A stretch of 64,000 nucleotides of DNA from Arctopsyche grandis (Eukaryota > Arthropoda > Insecta > Trichoptera > Hydropsychidae), in assembly GCF_051622035.1 (NCBI RefSeq), contig NC_135367.1, positions 12,994,501 to 13,058,500 on the forward strand. The letters are read 5' to 3'. Position numbers and translations under genes: made by a program. Below are positions 47,752 to 60,013 of the stretch, in pieces. The notes below the pieces were generated by a model that had not been told where the DNA came from, searched no databases, and was given only the letters and a program-made list of their open reading frames with translations. Numbering within the stretch: position 1 is the stretch's first letter; the number at the start of each line of letters is the position of its first letter.

Positions 47752-47936
47752 TACGAAACATGCAAATGGGATGTAAATAAAATAGAAAAGAAAATTCGAA
47801 TTTATGCATAAATAAAAACATTTTTTCAATATTTGATGTTATAGCCGAAATTAGCCTTGGTTTGATATAATTAAAAGTTACGTCATGCGGCGCCACCCAC
47901 TTTATGTCCTCCACAAATATTAGTTGTAATGACTTA

Positions 47937-48155
47937 AGGTCTGTTCATACCTATCCAGCACGACCATTATCCTGCAGGTGTCATGCAAGTGCGGATAGTA
48001 TTCTTTGGTACATTATACGGACGTATTCATACTCCATTCGCGCATGCGCATTTACGCATTCGTGCGCGTCCATATAGAATGAATCAAAGAATACTATCCG
48101 CACTTGCATGATACCTGCAGGATACGGGTCGTGCTGGATAGATATGAACAGACCT
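47937..48155. mobile_element. PIF/Harbinger-like palindromic MITE
   Basis: AGGTCTGTTCATACCTATCC at the left pairs with GATAGATATGAACAGACCT at the right; the arms go on through CAGCACGACC, CTGCAGGTGTCATGCAAGTG and CGGATAGTATTCTTTG. TTA is repeated on both sides (47,934-47,936; 48,156-48,158), the TWA target of that superfamily. Confidence 0.8.
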
Positions 48156-48479
48156 TTATTCCTAATTAAGTTAGCATTTTTACTACCAGGAGATACATCA
48201 CCTCAAGTTAACTCAAGAACGACAGTGTCTTCGTTATGCTGCAGTTACACGAGGCCAATTGTTAAGATATTTCACTGAGTCAAATCAATATTGATGAAAG
48301 CCAATATATAGCCTTGTGTAAATGCAACATTATTGGTAGAGCATGGATTGTTTCCAATCCTCCTTATCATCATTCTTCTGTAGGTACTGGATCGCTTTCA
48401 GTCCTCCATCTGCAGTCACCATTCAAGAGCACTCCTGGTTCTCACCACCATTTTTAGCACAGCGAAGAAGTACTAATGA

Positions 48480-48557
48480 GAACTCGAGTGCCAGATGATC
48501 CGTGATCGAGATTTCAGTGAAGTGTGCGAGATCGTTTTTTGCGGAATAATCACCAAA
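48480..48557 (+). mobile_element. Right half of the GGAATAATC MITE family
   Basis: GAACTCGAGTGCCAGATGAT, CGTGATCGAGATT and TTTTTTGCGGAATAATCACC match the right half of the 40,825 element. No left half is present. Confidence 0.65.
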
Positions 48558-50024
48558 CATCAAAATCAAACAAGAAGTCAACATTACAACGAAACACTCG
48601 AATTTATGATCTTGTAAACCTGCCACAAAATTAAACGTAAAAACCTGTAAAATTTATTTGGTATCGTTCTTTGTGTTGCATTGAATTTTATCCCTCTTCA
48701 TATCCAATACCATGGTTCTGCTACCCAACATTTCTTTTTGATTTTAATTTCCCTGTTTTTAAAATATACCGTTATGCCATTTGTCAATTTTTGTTACTGG
48801 CAGCACTCGCAATAACAGTGCAGTTCGTCACCTGCGCTTGTGTCAAAACTAGTTTATTTCACCTTTTACTATCAATTACGCTGAAAAGTAAGGATTATTT
48901 AAATTAAAAATAAAACGCTTCTCTGTATATTTTATACACATTTATTTAGAAACCATAATTTCCATTGTAGTTGTAACAATTAGTTCGGATCTCTCAACTG
49001 TCATATAAGGTACTAATTGTAGGTGAATGTGATTCACCGCATACATATATTTTCCATCATCTTCCAAGGCCTCATGATGCATAGCTTTGAATTCCGACGT
49101 AATTTTATAATCCGTTGTTGAGGTATTCAATTCACGCTCTTTCATTATCTCTTCTTCCAGTCGACAGATAAGGGGTATTATTTACTTAACGATGGCTTCG
49201 TACTAACCTAATATGTAACTAAATGCTATTTTATAACATTTCGATAGTCAATATTACAATTCCTTGCTTTTTTTTTGCAATATATGTGTATTTGTTGTTT
49301 CACGATTATTTATTTTGTGCAATGAATCTGGCAACTGTGTGAAGTTAATATGTAGCTATGTATTGTATTTGTACTACGAATGTTTAAATTTCAAACTCTT
49401 CGCTGTCAGTATTTTGAACTAATGACTAAAGTGAACTTTGAAAATTTTTATATACCTACTAAATTTGCATCTTAAAAAATGTCTATATTTTTTAAAATTT
49501 AAATTAGTTTTTTCTTTTATATGAATTATGACGCAGTTTATACTCGTTAGTACAAAGGTTTGAAAATATTTAAAAGTATAGTCAAGTAGAACTCTGTATA
49601 GTAACAGACTTATGCTTGAATTTTGTTTAATTTAGTATCCGTGGTAATAAATGGCGGTTAGATAAATATAGTCTATCTATCTGTATACTAACTTATTTGT
49701 ACCTTATAAGTTTCCGCACCTTTAAAAGTAATCAGTGGAAAGATTTGCAGTGTTTGAGTGAGATATATTGACTCTGGTTGACAATTGTACAAAGTTTTGC
49801 TCCGTTGCAAACAGATTCATAATGTTTTTGAATGATTCGTTTGAACAATCGTATTCCATTTGAATATTACTATCATAAATTTTCAGTATCACAATTTAAA
49901 ACCCCTTCATGTGAAAGCCAAATAAATTAATCCATCTCAATATGTACATAGATTAATTAAAATCATACTGGATATGTGGGTATTTTCATATATGTCATTG
50001 ATTTCCTTATTATTTTGACTTCAG
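48558..50024. other. Gene-free DNA upstream of the first coding aPKC exon
   Basis: AT-rich, no bounded repeat and no supported gene. Any untranslated first exon of aPKC must lie here or further left, but no promoter-like CG block is seen. Confidence 0.4.
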
Positions 50025-50108
50025 ATCGACGGAGAGAGGGCTTTGAGACGACTTCTCAAACCACTGATGACTTTCAATCTGTAATTGCGATCGAATCATA
50101 CTTGATTT

Positions 50109-51487
50109 ATGCAACCATCTTCCAAAATGCCGACCCAACTTGTGAGTCAGGACAATACGACGAACGACATTCGGGTCAAGACGGCCTACAATGGGGACAT
50201 ACACATCACGTACATCCATCAGAACATTTCGCTTCAAAATTTATGCCAGGAGATGATAGCGATCTGTCGTTTTTCACCAGAACAGGTTCGATACTTACAT
50301 TACTCAATATATATAATATATACATCTAGTGTTTAATTTTTTATATATGTAATGTTCATATTTAATTTGATTATTGGAATTTTTAGATTCATACATAGAA
50401 ATTAAACCAGTAATTTACATATAAAAGTGGTGAAGTGCATGAAATTAAAATTTAATACAACCGAAAACATCACTGTTGACATTTTATAAACTATACATAT
50501 GTATGTTACAGTTCAAGTGTTCATTCTGGTTCGTTCATGAACGTGCTAGTTTGTTCATACACAAACTATTGGTTTTAATGCTAATAGTCGAAAGCTATCT
50601 TCAAATAGACTCCCACCAGGTGTCGCATGAAATTTGTAGATGTCAAAACTTTTGAGCTTTTAAAACCTTTGATATGTCAAAATTCCTAGTATTTAAAAGG
50701 GAAATACTATGGAAGTCACATTACAACTTTGTTATAATTCCTGTTTCCGCTAATATTAAAAATATTGCAACCCAGAGTAAGCATATGTATGTATGTATAT
50801 AAATATGTAAAGGATGGGACAAACGATTGAGAATATATATACTTATGCCTAATAGTTTGTGGATAATGAAACTAGTTCGTTTGTCAATTTGTTCTTTTGT
50901 GTACACTATAACTGGCCTGATTGGTTTGTGTATGAACAAACTAGTATATTCATGAATGAACGAAATCTACACTTGGACATATATATTTAAAACATACAAA
51001 AATAAGAAAATATTGTTTTTATATTATATTTTGTAATTGAAAAATTCTTATTGATACATTTTTGCATATACTTTGATAATTAAAGTTGATTTTAAACTTT
51101 TAATCCTCAGGACTTGTTGCCAGGTATAGCATTATGAATTGCTTTCAGATTTTGAAAGAGACTGATTTTTATGATTATTTAAATAAATTTGTTTGAAAAA
51201 GCTGTAAATTATTTAGCTTGATGAATGATTTATGGTTGTTAGTTATTCTCTTTATAAAAAAAAATTGCACGACAATTGATTACACGTGACTACTATTCTG
51301 AAACACTGCTTGTGTAAACATTATAAAATTGTCAGTCTATTGTATGATCTGTAATTAATATTACAGGTGTTTACTATGAAGTGGGTCGATGAAGAAGGGG
51401 ATCCTTGCACCATATCAACGCAGGTGGAGTTGGATGAAGCCATACGTCTATACGAGCTGAATCGTGACTCGGAGCTCACAATTCACG
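50109..51487 (+). CDS. aPKC: Atypical protein kinase C, N-terminal (PB1) exons, partial
   Basis: Two coding exons: 50,109-50,285 (exon from the acceptor at 50,024) and 51,367-51,487. They encode the PB1 domain: [20 protein letters not shown], then [31 protein letters not shown] and [20 protein letters not shown]. The basic Lys patch and the acidic OPCA motif (VDEEGDP with the Glu/Asp that follow) are both present; in the family this domain binds Par6 and p62 and controls cell polarity. Junctions are CAG|GTTCGA (a weak donor), TTACAG|GTG and CACG|GTATTT, the last leaving one base for a Val codon. Two in-frame ATGs are possible, 50,109 and 50,127; MPTQ at 50,127 looks more like other aPKC starts. 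The pseudosubstrate, C1 and kinase exons were not found before 64,000, so the gene is cut by a long intron or the window edge. Confidence 0.9.
50511..50981. mobile_element. MITE in the first coding intron of aPKC
   Basis: GTTCAAGTGTTCATTCTGGT and GCTAGTTTGTTCATACACAA at the left are matched inverted at the right by TTGTGTATGAACAAACTAGT and CTACACTTGGAC. The arms are about 60 bases and imperfect; the interior is AT-rich and non-coding. The target duplication is unclear. Confidence 0.65.
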
Positions 51488-54400
51488 GTATTTACTTATT
51501 AATCAACATGTAGTTGGGATGGTGAAATGTAATTGCTTTTATTTTTATATGTAATATGTACGTATATCTGTTTTTTATCGCTGCAATACCAGCATTGATG
51601 TTGCCAAACACGATTTTTTTTTCGACTGTTTTGTGAAAGAAAAATTGAATTGGTAGGTGGGAAGAATATCACTGTGGCAAATTTTCCATAGATTTTTTGA
51701 ACGACTGTGGAAGTCAGTAATAATTTATTTAGATTTAAATGCATTTAAATTCTATCAGTCGTCATACTACAATACTTTATCTGTTCTCTCTAACTCTATA
51801 TCAGTGATTCTCATGTGAAATTTTACCATAGCCGCATAATTGACATCGGTGATCCTATGAAAATTTCTGGTGGCCGCATTAAATTTTGCTTTTGTTGTAA
51901 TTAAAAATAATAAAGCTAAATTTTATTTCCTAAAATTAATAAGTTCATTTCTTAAATTTTTTTAGTACATATCTTATTTGAAAATAATGCAAATGGAAAT
52001 TCCTTAATACCTTTTTCTTCCAATGCAAAACGCATCGCTGCTTCTAAGTTTAATCTGTCTGGCTTCGAAGTGCACTGCACTAAATGATCTTTCACAGTTA
52101 ACTACATTTTAGGAAAAATCGACTATATTAAATTGACTCGATTCATGGTCAATGTATAACTTGGACCGAAAATTTTCAGCCGTGTTATTGTAAAAATGGT
52201 GTTTACTTACTCGGTAATGATTAATTTCCAATAAAGCATATTTAAAGTTGGCCCAACTAAATAAATTGAATATTGAAAACAATATTATTCTCATTTGTTC
52301 TATAAAATTTCCATTTATCATCATCTGAAAAGGGAATACAAAGAAAGAGATAAAAAATTGAATTCTTCAAACCTTTTATCAAGTTTCAGATTTAGAGATT
52401 GAAGACACTCTATTATTTTAAGTTTTAATTTTAACTTAGAAGTTGTGTTTGTAAGATATTCTAGGAAATCGCTAAAAGAAGATAAAATAGAAAAATTGTC
52501 AACGAATTTCATAATTTTACAAATTAAATTGTGAAATATTACTCTATATTACGTCGGTGGTCGCACATGAGAACCACTGCTCTATATAATACATGGTTTT
52601 GATCAGAGAAATGTAATATTAATAGAAGTGGCTTTAGGTGTTCTTTTGTTGTCAAGTGACATTCTGTCCACGGACAGATCTAAATAATTTTAGCATCAGT
52701 CGTATTTGACGCTTGGTGCTCGACGTATGTCCGATAAAAACTTCTCTGTTTGTTTATATTACTCGCAAGATGGGCAAGCATCGGTAAAAATTGCACAATA
52801 CATTCAAAAACACACAATAAACAACATGGGATACATTTTTATAAGTAAACTGATCCGATTGTATTCCGTGCGATGTAGCGTATTTATAGAGACGTACCGC
52901 GTAAAATTGACAACAATTATTCATTCGTAAGGGCCCCTCTATTCTTATTACATCTCTCTGGTTTTGATAGTATTATTTTATTTGTTTTGTCGTGAACGAT
53001 CATTTAAGTTTATGGTAAATGTTTATTTGAATTATTCAACCGAAAGTTATTGGTCTATTTTGGAAATTAGCAGTTTTTTGTCTTCATAGGTTGAGGAATA
53101 TGAAACGAGATGTGAGACGTCCATAAAATTTGAAGTCTGAACGATTTATCATTCGGTTGTCTCTTGTAGGTGGAGAAACCGCCTCATTTCCATCGACGCC
53201 CTCCTCCTCTCATCCTCGCAGGACCCTCGTCAAAAATAGAGAAAAAAAATAAATGCGATGAAAAAACTTTCCGCATCTCACAATCTGATGATCGATTGCG
53301 CAATGAACTGCCATTTTGTTGTATGTCCCCCCCCCCGTACTCTTTCGTATGTAGGTTGTGTAACTAGGGAGGGTTAATTCAACGTTCAAAATGTGTGAGC
53401 GTTTTTATCGTCGCCCACAGATGTTTCACTTTGGCTTCTTCGTTCTTTATTTATTTTTTCGTCCCCATCCGATGTTAGAAGACATTCGCGTTTTGCAGGG
53501 TTGGCTAAAACTTTGAAGTTTTTTTCGTTTGTGTTTAAATGATTATTCAGTTGGTTAAATTTATTTTTGTTATATCCACAGATTTGTTCAGTTAATTTTT
53601 GTCTTAAAAACATATTGTGATTGAAATGGAAACAACTGAAATAACACAGGAAGTATTATATCTTTATAAAAGGGATTTAGTTGTGTTATGGTAAATTTTT
53701 GCGATGATTCAGAAAAAGGAAAAATTAAGTGGAATGAGGAAGTTTAGTGATTTTACTTATACGTATATACATAAAGTGACCATTTTTATCAAATTCAGAT
53801 CCAAAACATTTTTCCCAAAAAAATATTTCTTCAATTACTAAAAAAGTTAACGAACATTAGAGAATCATGGACGCACATTTACATATAATAGTAAAATATC
53901 GATTTCAATGTTTATAAACAAGCCGATTCCTAGGGGGTCGTCGGCAAACGTTTAAAAGTTTCAACATTCAAATGTGTTTTATCATTGGACAACATTATTC
54001 ATCAAAGAAATAAGTCGTTTGGCAGGTGCATTTGTTCCTGGTAAACAGATACAATTTTCGACTAATTTTCCAGTAATTTTGTAGGAGACATCATTTTCAA
54101 TGAAGGCTTTGAATATTTAAATGCATTTATTAGATAAAAAAAGTTTACTAGTTTTATTTCACAATTTGCCAAGACAAACTTATTACGAATGGTCACCTTA
54201 GGTTCAGATTGCGTTAGTTCGGATTTTTATTATTGTTGAAAAAATAAATGAAAGAACTGATTCATAAAGATGTGTATGGAACTCTGTTCCACTGACTTGA
54301 AATATCTCGAGACTTCTTTTCTCGACTTTTACGATGTATCTCGTCTTGGAGTTTTTATATACATATACAGAACAAATATATGCAATGTTTTACATAGTGA

Positions 54401-56157
54401 AATACTCATTTTACGAGATCAGAATTAATTATTATAAATATATTATAAGAATTGATTTTTAAACGTTTTCAAAATATGTTAAAGGTGTGTTAATAGATTA
54501 AAAATGTATTCATACATTTTTACATCACAATATGTCTTGTATATTAAAGATATTACATACATCTATTCAAAAAAAGATTTTTGTTTGTCATATACAAACT
54601 GTCTGTTCAAGTAGACGAAAATTCGAGAAAACGAGTCTCGAGAAATAATAAGTCGGTGAAACGGAACGCATCGCTATGTATGAGAAAAGAGAGATAAATT
54701 TAAACAGAAATAAAAATAAGTAGAATGCTTTGTTTAATTTTATAGAGAAAGTGATACGTTAAGGCTTGTATAAATAATTCAAAGAAAATAAAAGAAAGGA
54801 TTAGAATAAATTGAACATTGAAAGAAAAGGCAAATAACAAAATAATACTATTATTTTTGTTTTAATTTCAATTGTACTTATTTTCAAAACCATGCATATT
54901 TTTATGCTCTGGGAAATAGTGGTAGAAACAAGTTGGTAGTTGAAATATTCAATTTAAATAATAGGATGCGTATTATATACGTTATTAATATGATAGATAA
55001 TTTTGTATGGTCTATTTTTGGAGGGCTAGCTCCATCCCTAGTCTTTTATTGTAGGCAATCGTGAAATTTAGCGGCAAGAATGATGCTAACATATGTGAAA
55101 TTTATTACATTCCGCGTGTGATAAATCAAAGGAGCGCGGGGACGCACACTCTCGATCCCCGTCCCAATTTTCGCGAAATGAGAAGAGAAAGACGAAAAAA
55201 TATACCGACGTGTGTATGTATTATATAATATGTATGTGTTGGCTTGAGAATAAAAGGGAAATAGTTCAGTTTTCGCGTTATGCCCGCTATAAATTCGAAT
55301 CGCAGCCACAACGAAAATAGGAAAATTCATAGGGAAGAAATACGCTTCCGGTCGCTTTCGCTTCTTGTTTCTCTCGCGAAATGAGGTTATATTAAATACA
55401 CATTATGTAAAGAAAATATCGTCGTAGCGCCAAAGCCTTACTTTGCCGTAATGAAAATCGCTTTTGAAAGCGTCAAAATACCCCCCTTTTCCCATCTCTA
55501 TCATCGTTTTCCTTCCTCGCTTTTTTCCGGTTCTACTTCCGGTCGCCTGCGGTTGTTTAATTTCATCGTTTCGACTTTCGCTCTCTTTAGAATGTACATA
55601 GTACCTGGGTGGTGCGCAGTTTAAAATTCCCGCTCTCTTCTCACTCTCTCTCCCTCTCTTTAATCGTCTTCTTCCTCTTCCTTCATTTACATATCCTTAC
55701 GATTTTCTTTTCGGGGAGTGGAAAGTAAAAACGATCGTGTTTTCCGATCGAAAGCCCTGTGGTTGGTTCTATTATGTTTTACAATGTTGATTTTTTAAAA
55801 AATGTGTGTACGTATATACATATGTACATATGCTCTTTTATATTATTTTATATATTTCATTTTTACCATTAGGTGTAATGAGAGGTTGCCCCAAAAATAT
55901 GGTCAAATTTGTACATAAATTCTAAATACATTTAAAAATGTATGTAGGTATATTTTACAATCAATAAATTTGGATTTGCGACGAATTTGCGAAATTTTCT
56001 CTGCACTCTCTCGACTCTCAAGCAATGGACTCTATCACCAAGGCTCCATATAATATAATTATTTGAACACCATTAATCATATTGAATGTATTGGTTTGTA
56101 AAATGCTTATTGTTACGTAGTAACCTTTTTCCAAAATTTTGATTTTTTCTTTCATAA
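51488..56157 (+). other. Probable aPKC intron sequence
   Basis: No further aPKC exon was recognised. 53,160-53,360 has an acceptor-like TCTCTTGTAG followed by a proline- and serine-rich frame with no resemblance to aPKC. 55,320-55,700 is pyrimidine-rich with ACTTCCGG words and could be an internal promoter. The remainder is AT-rich with no bounded repeat. Confidence 0.35.
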
Positions 56158-56293
56158 CCAGCAGCATGGACTAGTGGTTAACATATCTTGCTATGGTCAG
56201 TGTGGTTATGAGTTCGAGTCACACTGCTTGCTGCTGGCCAGACCTTGGTTTGTAACCAGGTCGGCCGTTTCTAATCAGAGTTTGCCAATTTTT

Positions 56294-56566
56294 ACATACC
56301 TCCTTTACGTTTCACTTACGATTACAATTCAGGAAAAAGTTTGTCTCTTATCCGATCGTTTTCATACTTTGCCATATTGCTCATTTTGGTCATCAATATA
56401 AGTAAATGGAGCCTCCCCCATTACGATAGAGAAAAAATATCGTATAAGAAGCATTTCAGGACCGAAGATTTTTAATCTCGGTGACAGTTGGTAGTCATTA
56501 ATTTTATACATAGATGGCGGTAGTAAAAAAAAATATTGGTGTTTTTATTTAAAATAATAATTTTTT
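56294..56566 (-). mobile_element. Insertion within the SINE, related to 3421-3555
   Basis: It interrupts the SINE between GCCAATTTTT and TTCTGATTTT. The left half is the reverse complement of the repeat at 3421-3555. Flanking T-runs hide any target duplication. Confidence 0.6.
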
Positions 56567-56789
56567 CTGATTTTCATTGAAACGATTACCAATTTACCAA
56601 TTTCTCTCGCGAAATCTTGAGTTTTTGTTATATCTCAGGATTCACCGGGTTCCTCTCCATAGATGTCTCTGTGGATGTTTATCGTATACATTCGTATTTT
56701 TGTATAAAAATGTTGATTAAACGTATTGTATGTCTGACCATAGATGTCATTTATGGTTTCGAATTATGTAATGCTTATGTATTAAAAAT

Positions 56790-57175
56790 CGGTCTCCGTG
56801 ACGAGCTAGAATGTTAAATTACAGAAAACACAAATATCGGAAGGCAAAGATCGAAAATCCAAAGATCTTAAGTCGAAAGATCAAAAAAAAGGGTGCATGG
56901 TAAACGGTACATACTCACGTACATACTTACTTACAACAGGAAAAAGAGGAACAGGCTTTTCCTCCCGTATTAATGTGCGCGCGCAGAATACGGGAGGAAA
57001 AGCCTGTTCCTCTTGTTCCTGTTGTATCCTGCTCGCGCAAATTAAGTGAGTATGTACCGTTTACCATGAACCCTTTTTTTTTGATCTGTCGACTTAAAAT
57101 CTTTAGATTTTCGATCTTTGCCTTCCGATATTTGTGTTTTCTGTAATTTAACATTCTGGCTCGTCACGTAGACCC
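56790..57175. mobile_element. Long palindromic foldback element with 9-base duplication
   Basis: GGTCTCCGTGACGAGCTAGA at the left and TCTGGCTCGTCACGTAGACC at the right open two arms of about 180-200 bases that pair almost throughout (for example AGGAAAAGCCTGTTCCTCTT on the right arm). The loop between the arms is short (about 56,978-56,992, GCGCGCG-containing). ATTAAAAAT is duplicated exactly on both sides (56,781-56,789; 57,176-57,184). Long arms with a 9-base duplication fit Mutator-type foldbacks. Confidence 0.85.
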
Positions 57176-57245
57176 ATTAAAAATATATATAATTTCTTGA
57201 TGTCTATGGTACACTCGTCGCATTGGAGCGATCTGTAATGACGAA

Positions 57246-57975
57246 GTGTACATTGATTGATCGATTAAAAAAATAAATATTGAGCTTTAAACCACACCTT
57301 TTTTATTTGAACGTTATACAGGCTATTTTATTATTATTTTACGCAAGGCTTTTAGCTTTAGCGATTGACGTTTCCTATGTAATAAAATAATACCAGTGTC
57401 AATACGCGCGTTCGATTCCTATCATTGCAGTGGGTCGTTTCGCCTAGCCCAAATCCTGAAGCGTATAAAATTAATGATTTTATAAATAAACCTACCTGTG
57501 CACAATATGATATAGATATGGAAGCACTCTATAGCCAGGATTTGGGTTTCATAACCGACCTTTATTAATGATGTAATCCCCTAGCATTAACTGTGCACGG
57601 CGAGGTCGAGGGGGTGGCCGCTCGGTGCGGTGCAAAACCACCGGAAATGCTATCTCCGAGTGAGAAAAGTACACTCCGGTCCAGAAGCGTCGACGTCGTT
57701 AAATTTTAATTGTGTAGCCTCGTTTTAAATATGAATGCGGCGGCGGCGGCGGCGACGCGTTCGCCGATTCAGATCGTTGCAAAATAATTCATGGATTTCT
57801 CGCGAATCAAATCGCCACACCTACCGCACTATGCAAGTTTCTATACAATACGTAGGCTTTGAATTATCAGCCGTTTTCAAATATTCTGCGCCGCTTTTCG
57901 CCAGATTTTGACACTATTTATGTTTTGTCTTTTGTGTGTGTGTACAATCGGAATATGATTCCACTTGCATTTATG
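57246..57975. other. Gene-free DNA with a CG-rich patch
   Basis: 57,590-57,790 is CG-rich and includes a (GCG)n run at about 57,736. A 19-codon frame across it (from ATG at 57,731) encodes a short alanine run and is not called. The patch may be regulatory. Confidence 0.35.
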
Positions 57976-58395
57976 TAACCAGCGGCGTGGACTATTATAG
58001 GTTAGCATATTATGTTATCGAGCAGAGTGGTCACGGGTTCGAGTCCCACTAGAGTCCCGTTGCTGGCCAGACCTTAGTTTGTGACTCCAGATCAATCGTT
58101 TCTTATTAGAGTTTGCCAATTTTTCTGATTTTCATTGAAACGATTCCTGTAAAATTGGCATCTCCTTCCCCATCTTCTCTATATTCAGCGTCTTGAGGTT
58201 CGCCAATTTGACTATAAAAATGCCGCAAAAATGTCTCCATAGATATCGCTGTGGATGTGTGTATGAATTCGCATCGTACAAAATGCTTATGTACATACAT
58301 ATATTGATTGACTGTATTGTGTCTGTATTAGTGCACTCGTCGCTTTGGAGCGGTCATCAAATCAGCGAGTGTTCATGTTCTATGAAATGAATAAA
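57976..58395 (+). mobile_element. tRNA-derived SINE, most complete copy (copy 5)
   Basis: Head ACCAGCGGCGTGGACTATTA, B-box GGTCACGGGTTCGAGTCCC, body GTTTGCCAATTTTTCTGATT and TTCATTGAAACGATTCC, tail TCGCTGTGGATGTGTGTATG and GTGCACTCGTCGCTTTGGAG. All blocks of the family are present in order without interruption. Confidence 0.8.
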
Positions 58396-58483
58396 TCCGG
58401 GCTAAATGTTTTAATCGGTTAAATTCTTAAAGTGAAATTGTCCGAGCCAATCTTGTACATTAATATAAACGTATCATCATAAT

Positions 58484-58700
58484 CTTCATTTAACATCTAC
58501 AACTGGATGAAGGCCTCTCCAACTCGCATAGAGCCGGACCACACCGGGTGACTTTGTTGCGCGACCGGATCAAATGTATGCAGTCGTATGGTGATTGCCT
58601 GGTCATGGTGATTTTCTTGCTTTAGTGACACAAACTCTCTATATGTATAGCGTTGTATTAAGTGGTGCCACACCCGCTGATTAGTTGCCGGTGACTAGTT
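58484..58700 (+). repeat. Fragment of a widespread insect repeat
   Basis: CATCATAATCTTCATTTAAC then GGATGAAGGCCTCTCC is a worn form of the CATCATCATC...TGGACATAGGCCTCCCC motif found at the ends of many insect LINE/SINE repeats. Boundaries are uncertain. Confidence 0.4.
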
Positions 58701-60011
58701 ATTTGTCGCTTTTAGTGACTACTTTTCATCTACCCATCTCTTTGTTTTGTTATCTAATGTAATGCTATCAGGCATGCAAAAGCCATTATACCTCAATTTA
58801 GTCTTATCCGTGTTAATTTTTAATCATACTTTCCCCGTACAGCTGGGGCAGTCTTTTAGCACGAGCTATTTAGACTATAATATCAATCTATTATGTATGA
58901 ACGATTTTAATTTCATCGATCGATTTGGACATGAATAACTTTTATTGTGTTCTTTTTACGATGCAAATATTAACTTATGGTAATTAATAAAATGCGTCAG
59001 TTATTTTTTTCATTTTTGCAGATATGAAGACTTTTGTTATTGTATTTCAGTGTTCGGTAGTTTCTTGCGATATTACACTATTGGCAAAATTTTCAACCCG
59101 CTTCTTTTATGTTGTCCGTTTACAGTCGAAATTTTGCAACTTTGATACGCGGTGTACCGCTAAAACGCGGACTGATAAGGTTTTATTGGCACTTATTATA
59201 ACTTATTACTGGATAACGAGTTTGTGTCTTTTAAATTTTCCATTAACTTGGACACTTTTCCGGCACATTTGAAGCCGTTACTCAAGATTCAAAAGTGACG
59301 ATTAGATTTGTATCCATTTGATTTTTTAAAAATATTTTAATTAATATTTTACTTCAAAGGGTCGCGCAAAATTCTATAATAAGAGTATTTTTAAAACAAA
59401 ATTACTATTAGGATTTCTAGAATACGAGATTAAAATAATCCTGCCCTTTGATGTTACGAATTTTGAGAATATAGTCGTCTGTTGGCAAGGGCTTTTATTA
59501 TTTTTTATACCGACACTAAGATTTTTTTATTGAAACCCATTTAGAATATGTGCGCACATCTGAGCATTTTTCGATAGAAGTTTTATTTTTTATTCGCATA
59601 TAGTACATACATTTTTCATTTTATTCGAAAGGTCAACAGTCTGGGGACGCGGATATATAATATATGGGTCGCTTTTTTTCAACACCCCAACCCTGTTTCA
59701 TATACTTTTATGCACATACATATGTACATACAACATCATATGAGCACGAGTGCGGGCCACGTAAAAGTGACCGTTACCGTATGACGTTCGTCTTTGGTAC
59801 CCAATCTTTTTTTTTATAGTCCAACATACGTTTTTACAGTCGGGAAAACAATCCTGTATGGAAATTTTGCAATTTTGCTGTTTTTTTCGTACATTTCCAC
59901 GTACTTTGCCTAATCGGGGTTGAGCTTTGTTGAACTACTTCCTACGATGCTGTAAGTCTTGTACACTTCTGTTATAATTATTTGGTATAAAACGTACTTT
60001 CTTTATGTACA
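58701..60011. other. Gene-free AT-rich DNA
   Basis: No gene or bounded repeat was seen. A frame at 59,024-59,272 has no family resemblance. Confidence 0.4.
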
Positions 60012-60013
60012 TA

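Larger units (their letters stand above)
56158..57245 (+). mobile_element. tRNA-derived SINE split by two insertions (copy 4)
   Basis: The head GCAGCATGGACTAGTGGTTA with B-box GAGTTCGAGTC leads to GCTGGCCAGACCTTGG and GTTTGCCAATTTTT; after an insertion the body resumes as TTCTGATTTTCATTGAAACG and goes on to CATAGATGTCTCTGTGGATG; after a second insertion the tail ends GTACACTCGTCGCATTGGAG, as in the copy at 57,976. So the family is about 420 bases long. Confidence 0.75.

Noticed and set aside
53170-53367. Proline-rich frame after an acceptor-like TTGTAG as the next aPKC exon
   Set aside because: It does not read as the expected VFPNVP...GEDRSIYRRGARRW sequence, and no second feature supports it.
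57731-57787. Short alanine-rich peptide gene in the (GCG)n patch
   Set aside because: Nineteen codons dominated by a microsatellite; no start-site or splice evidence.
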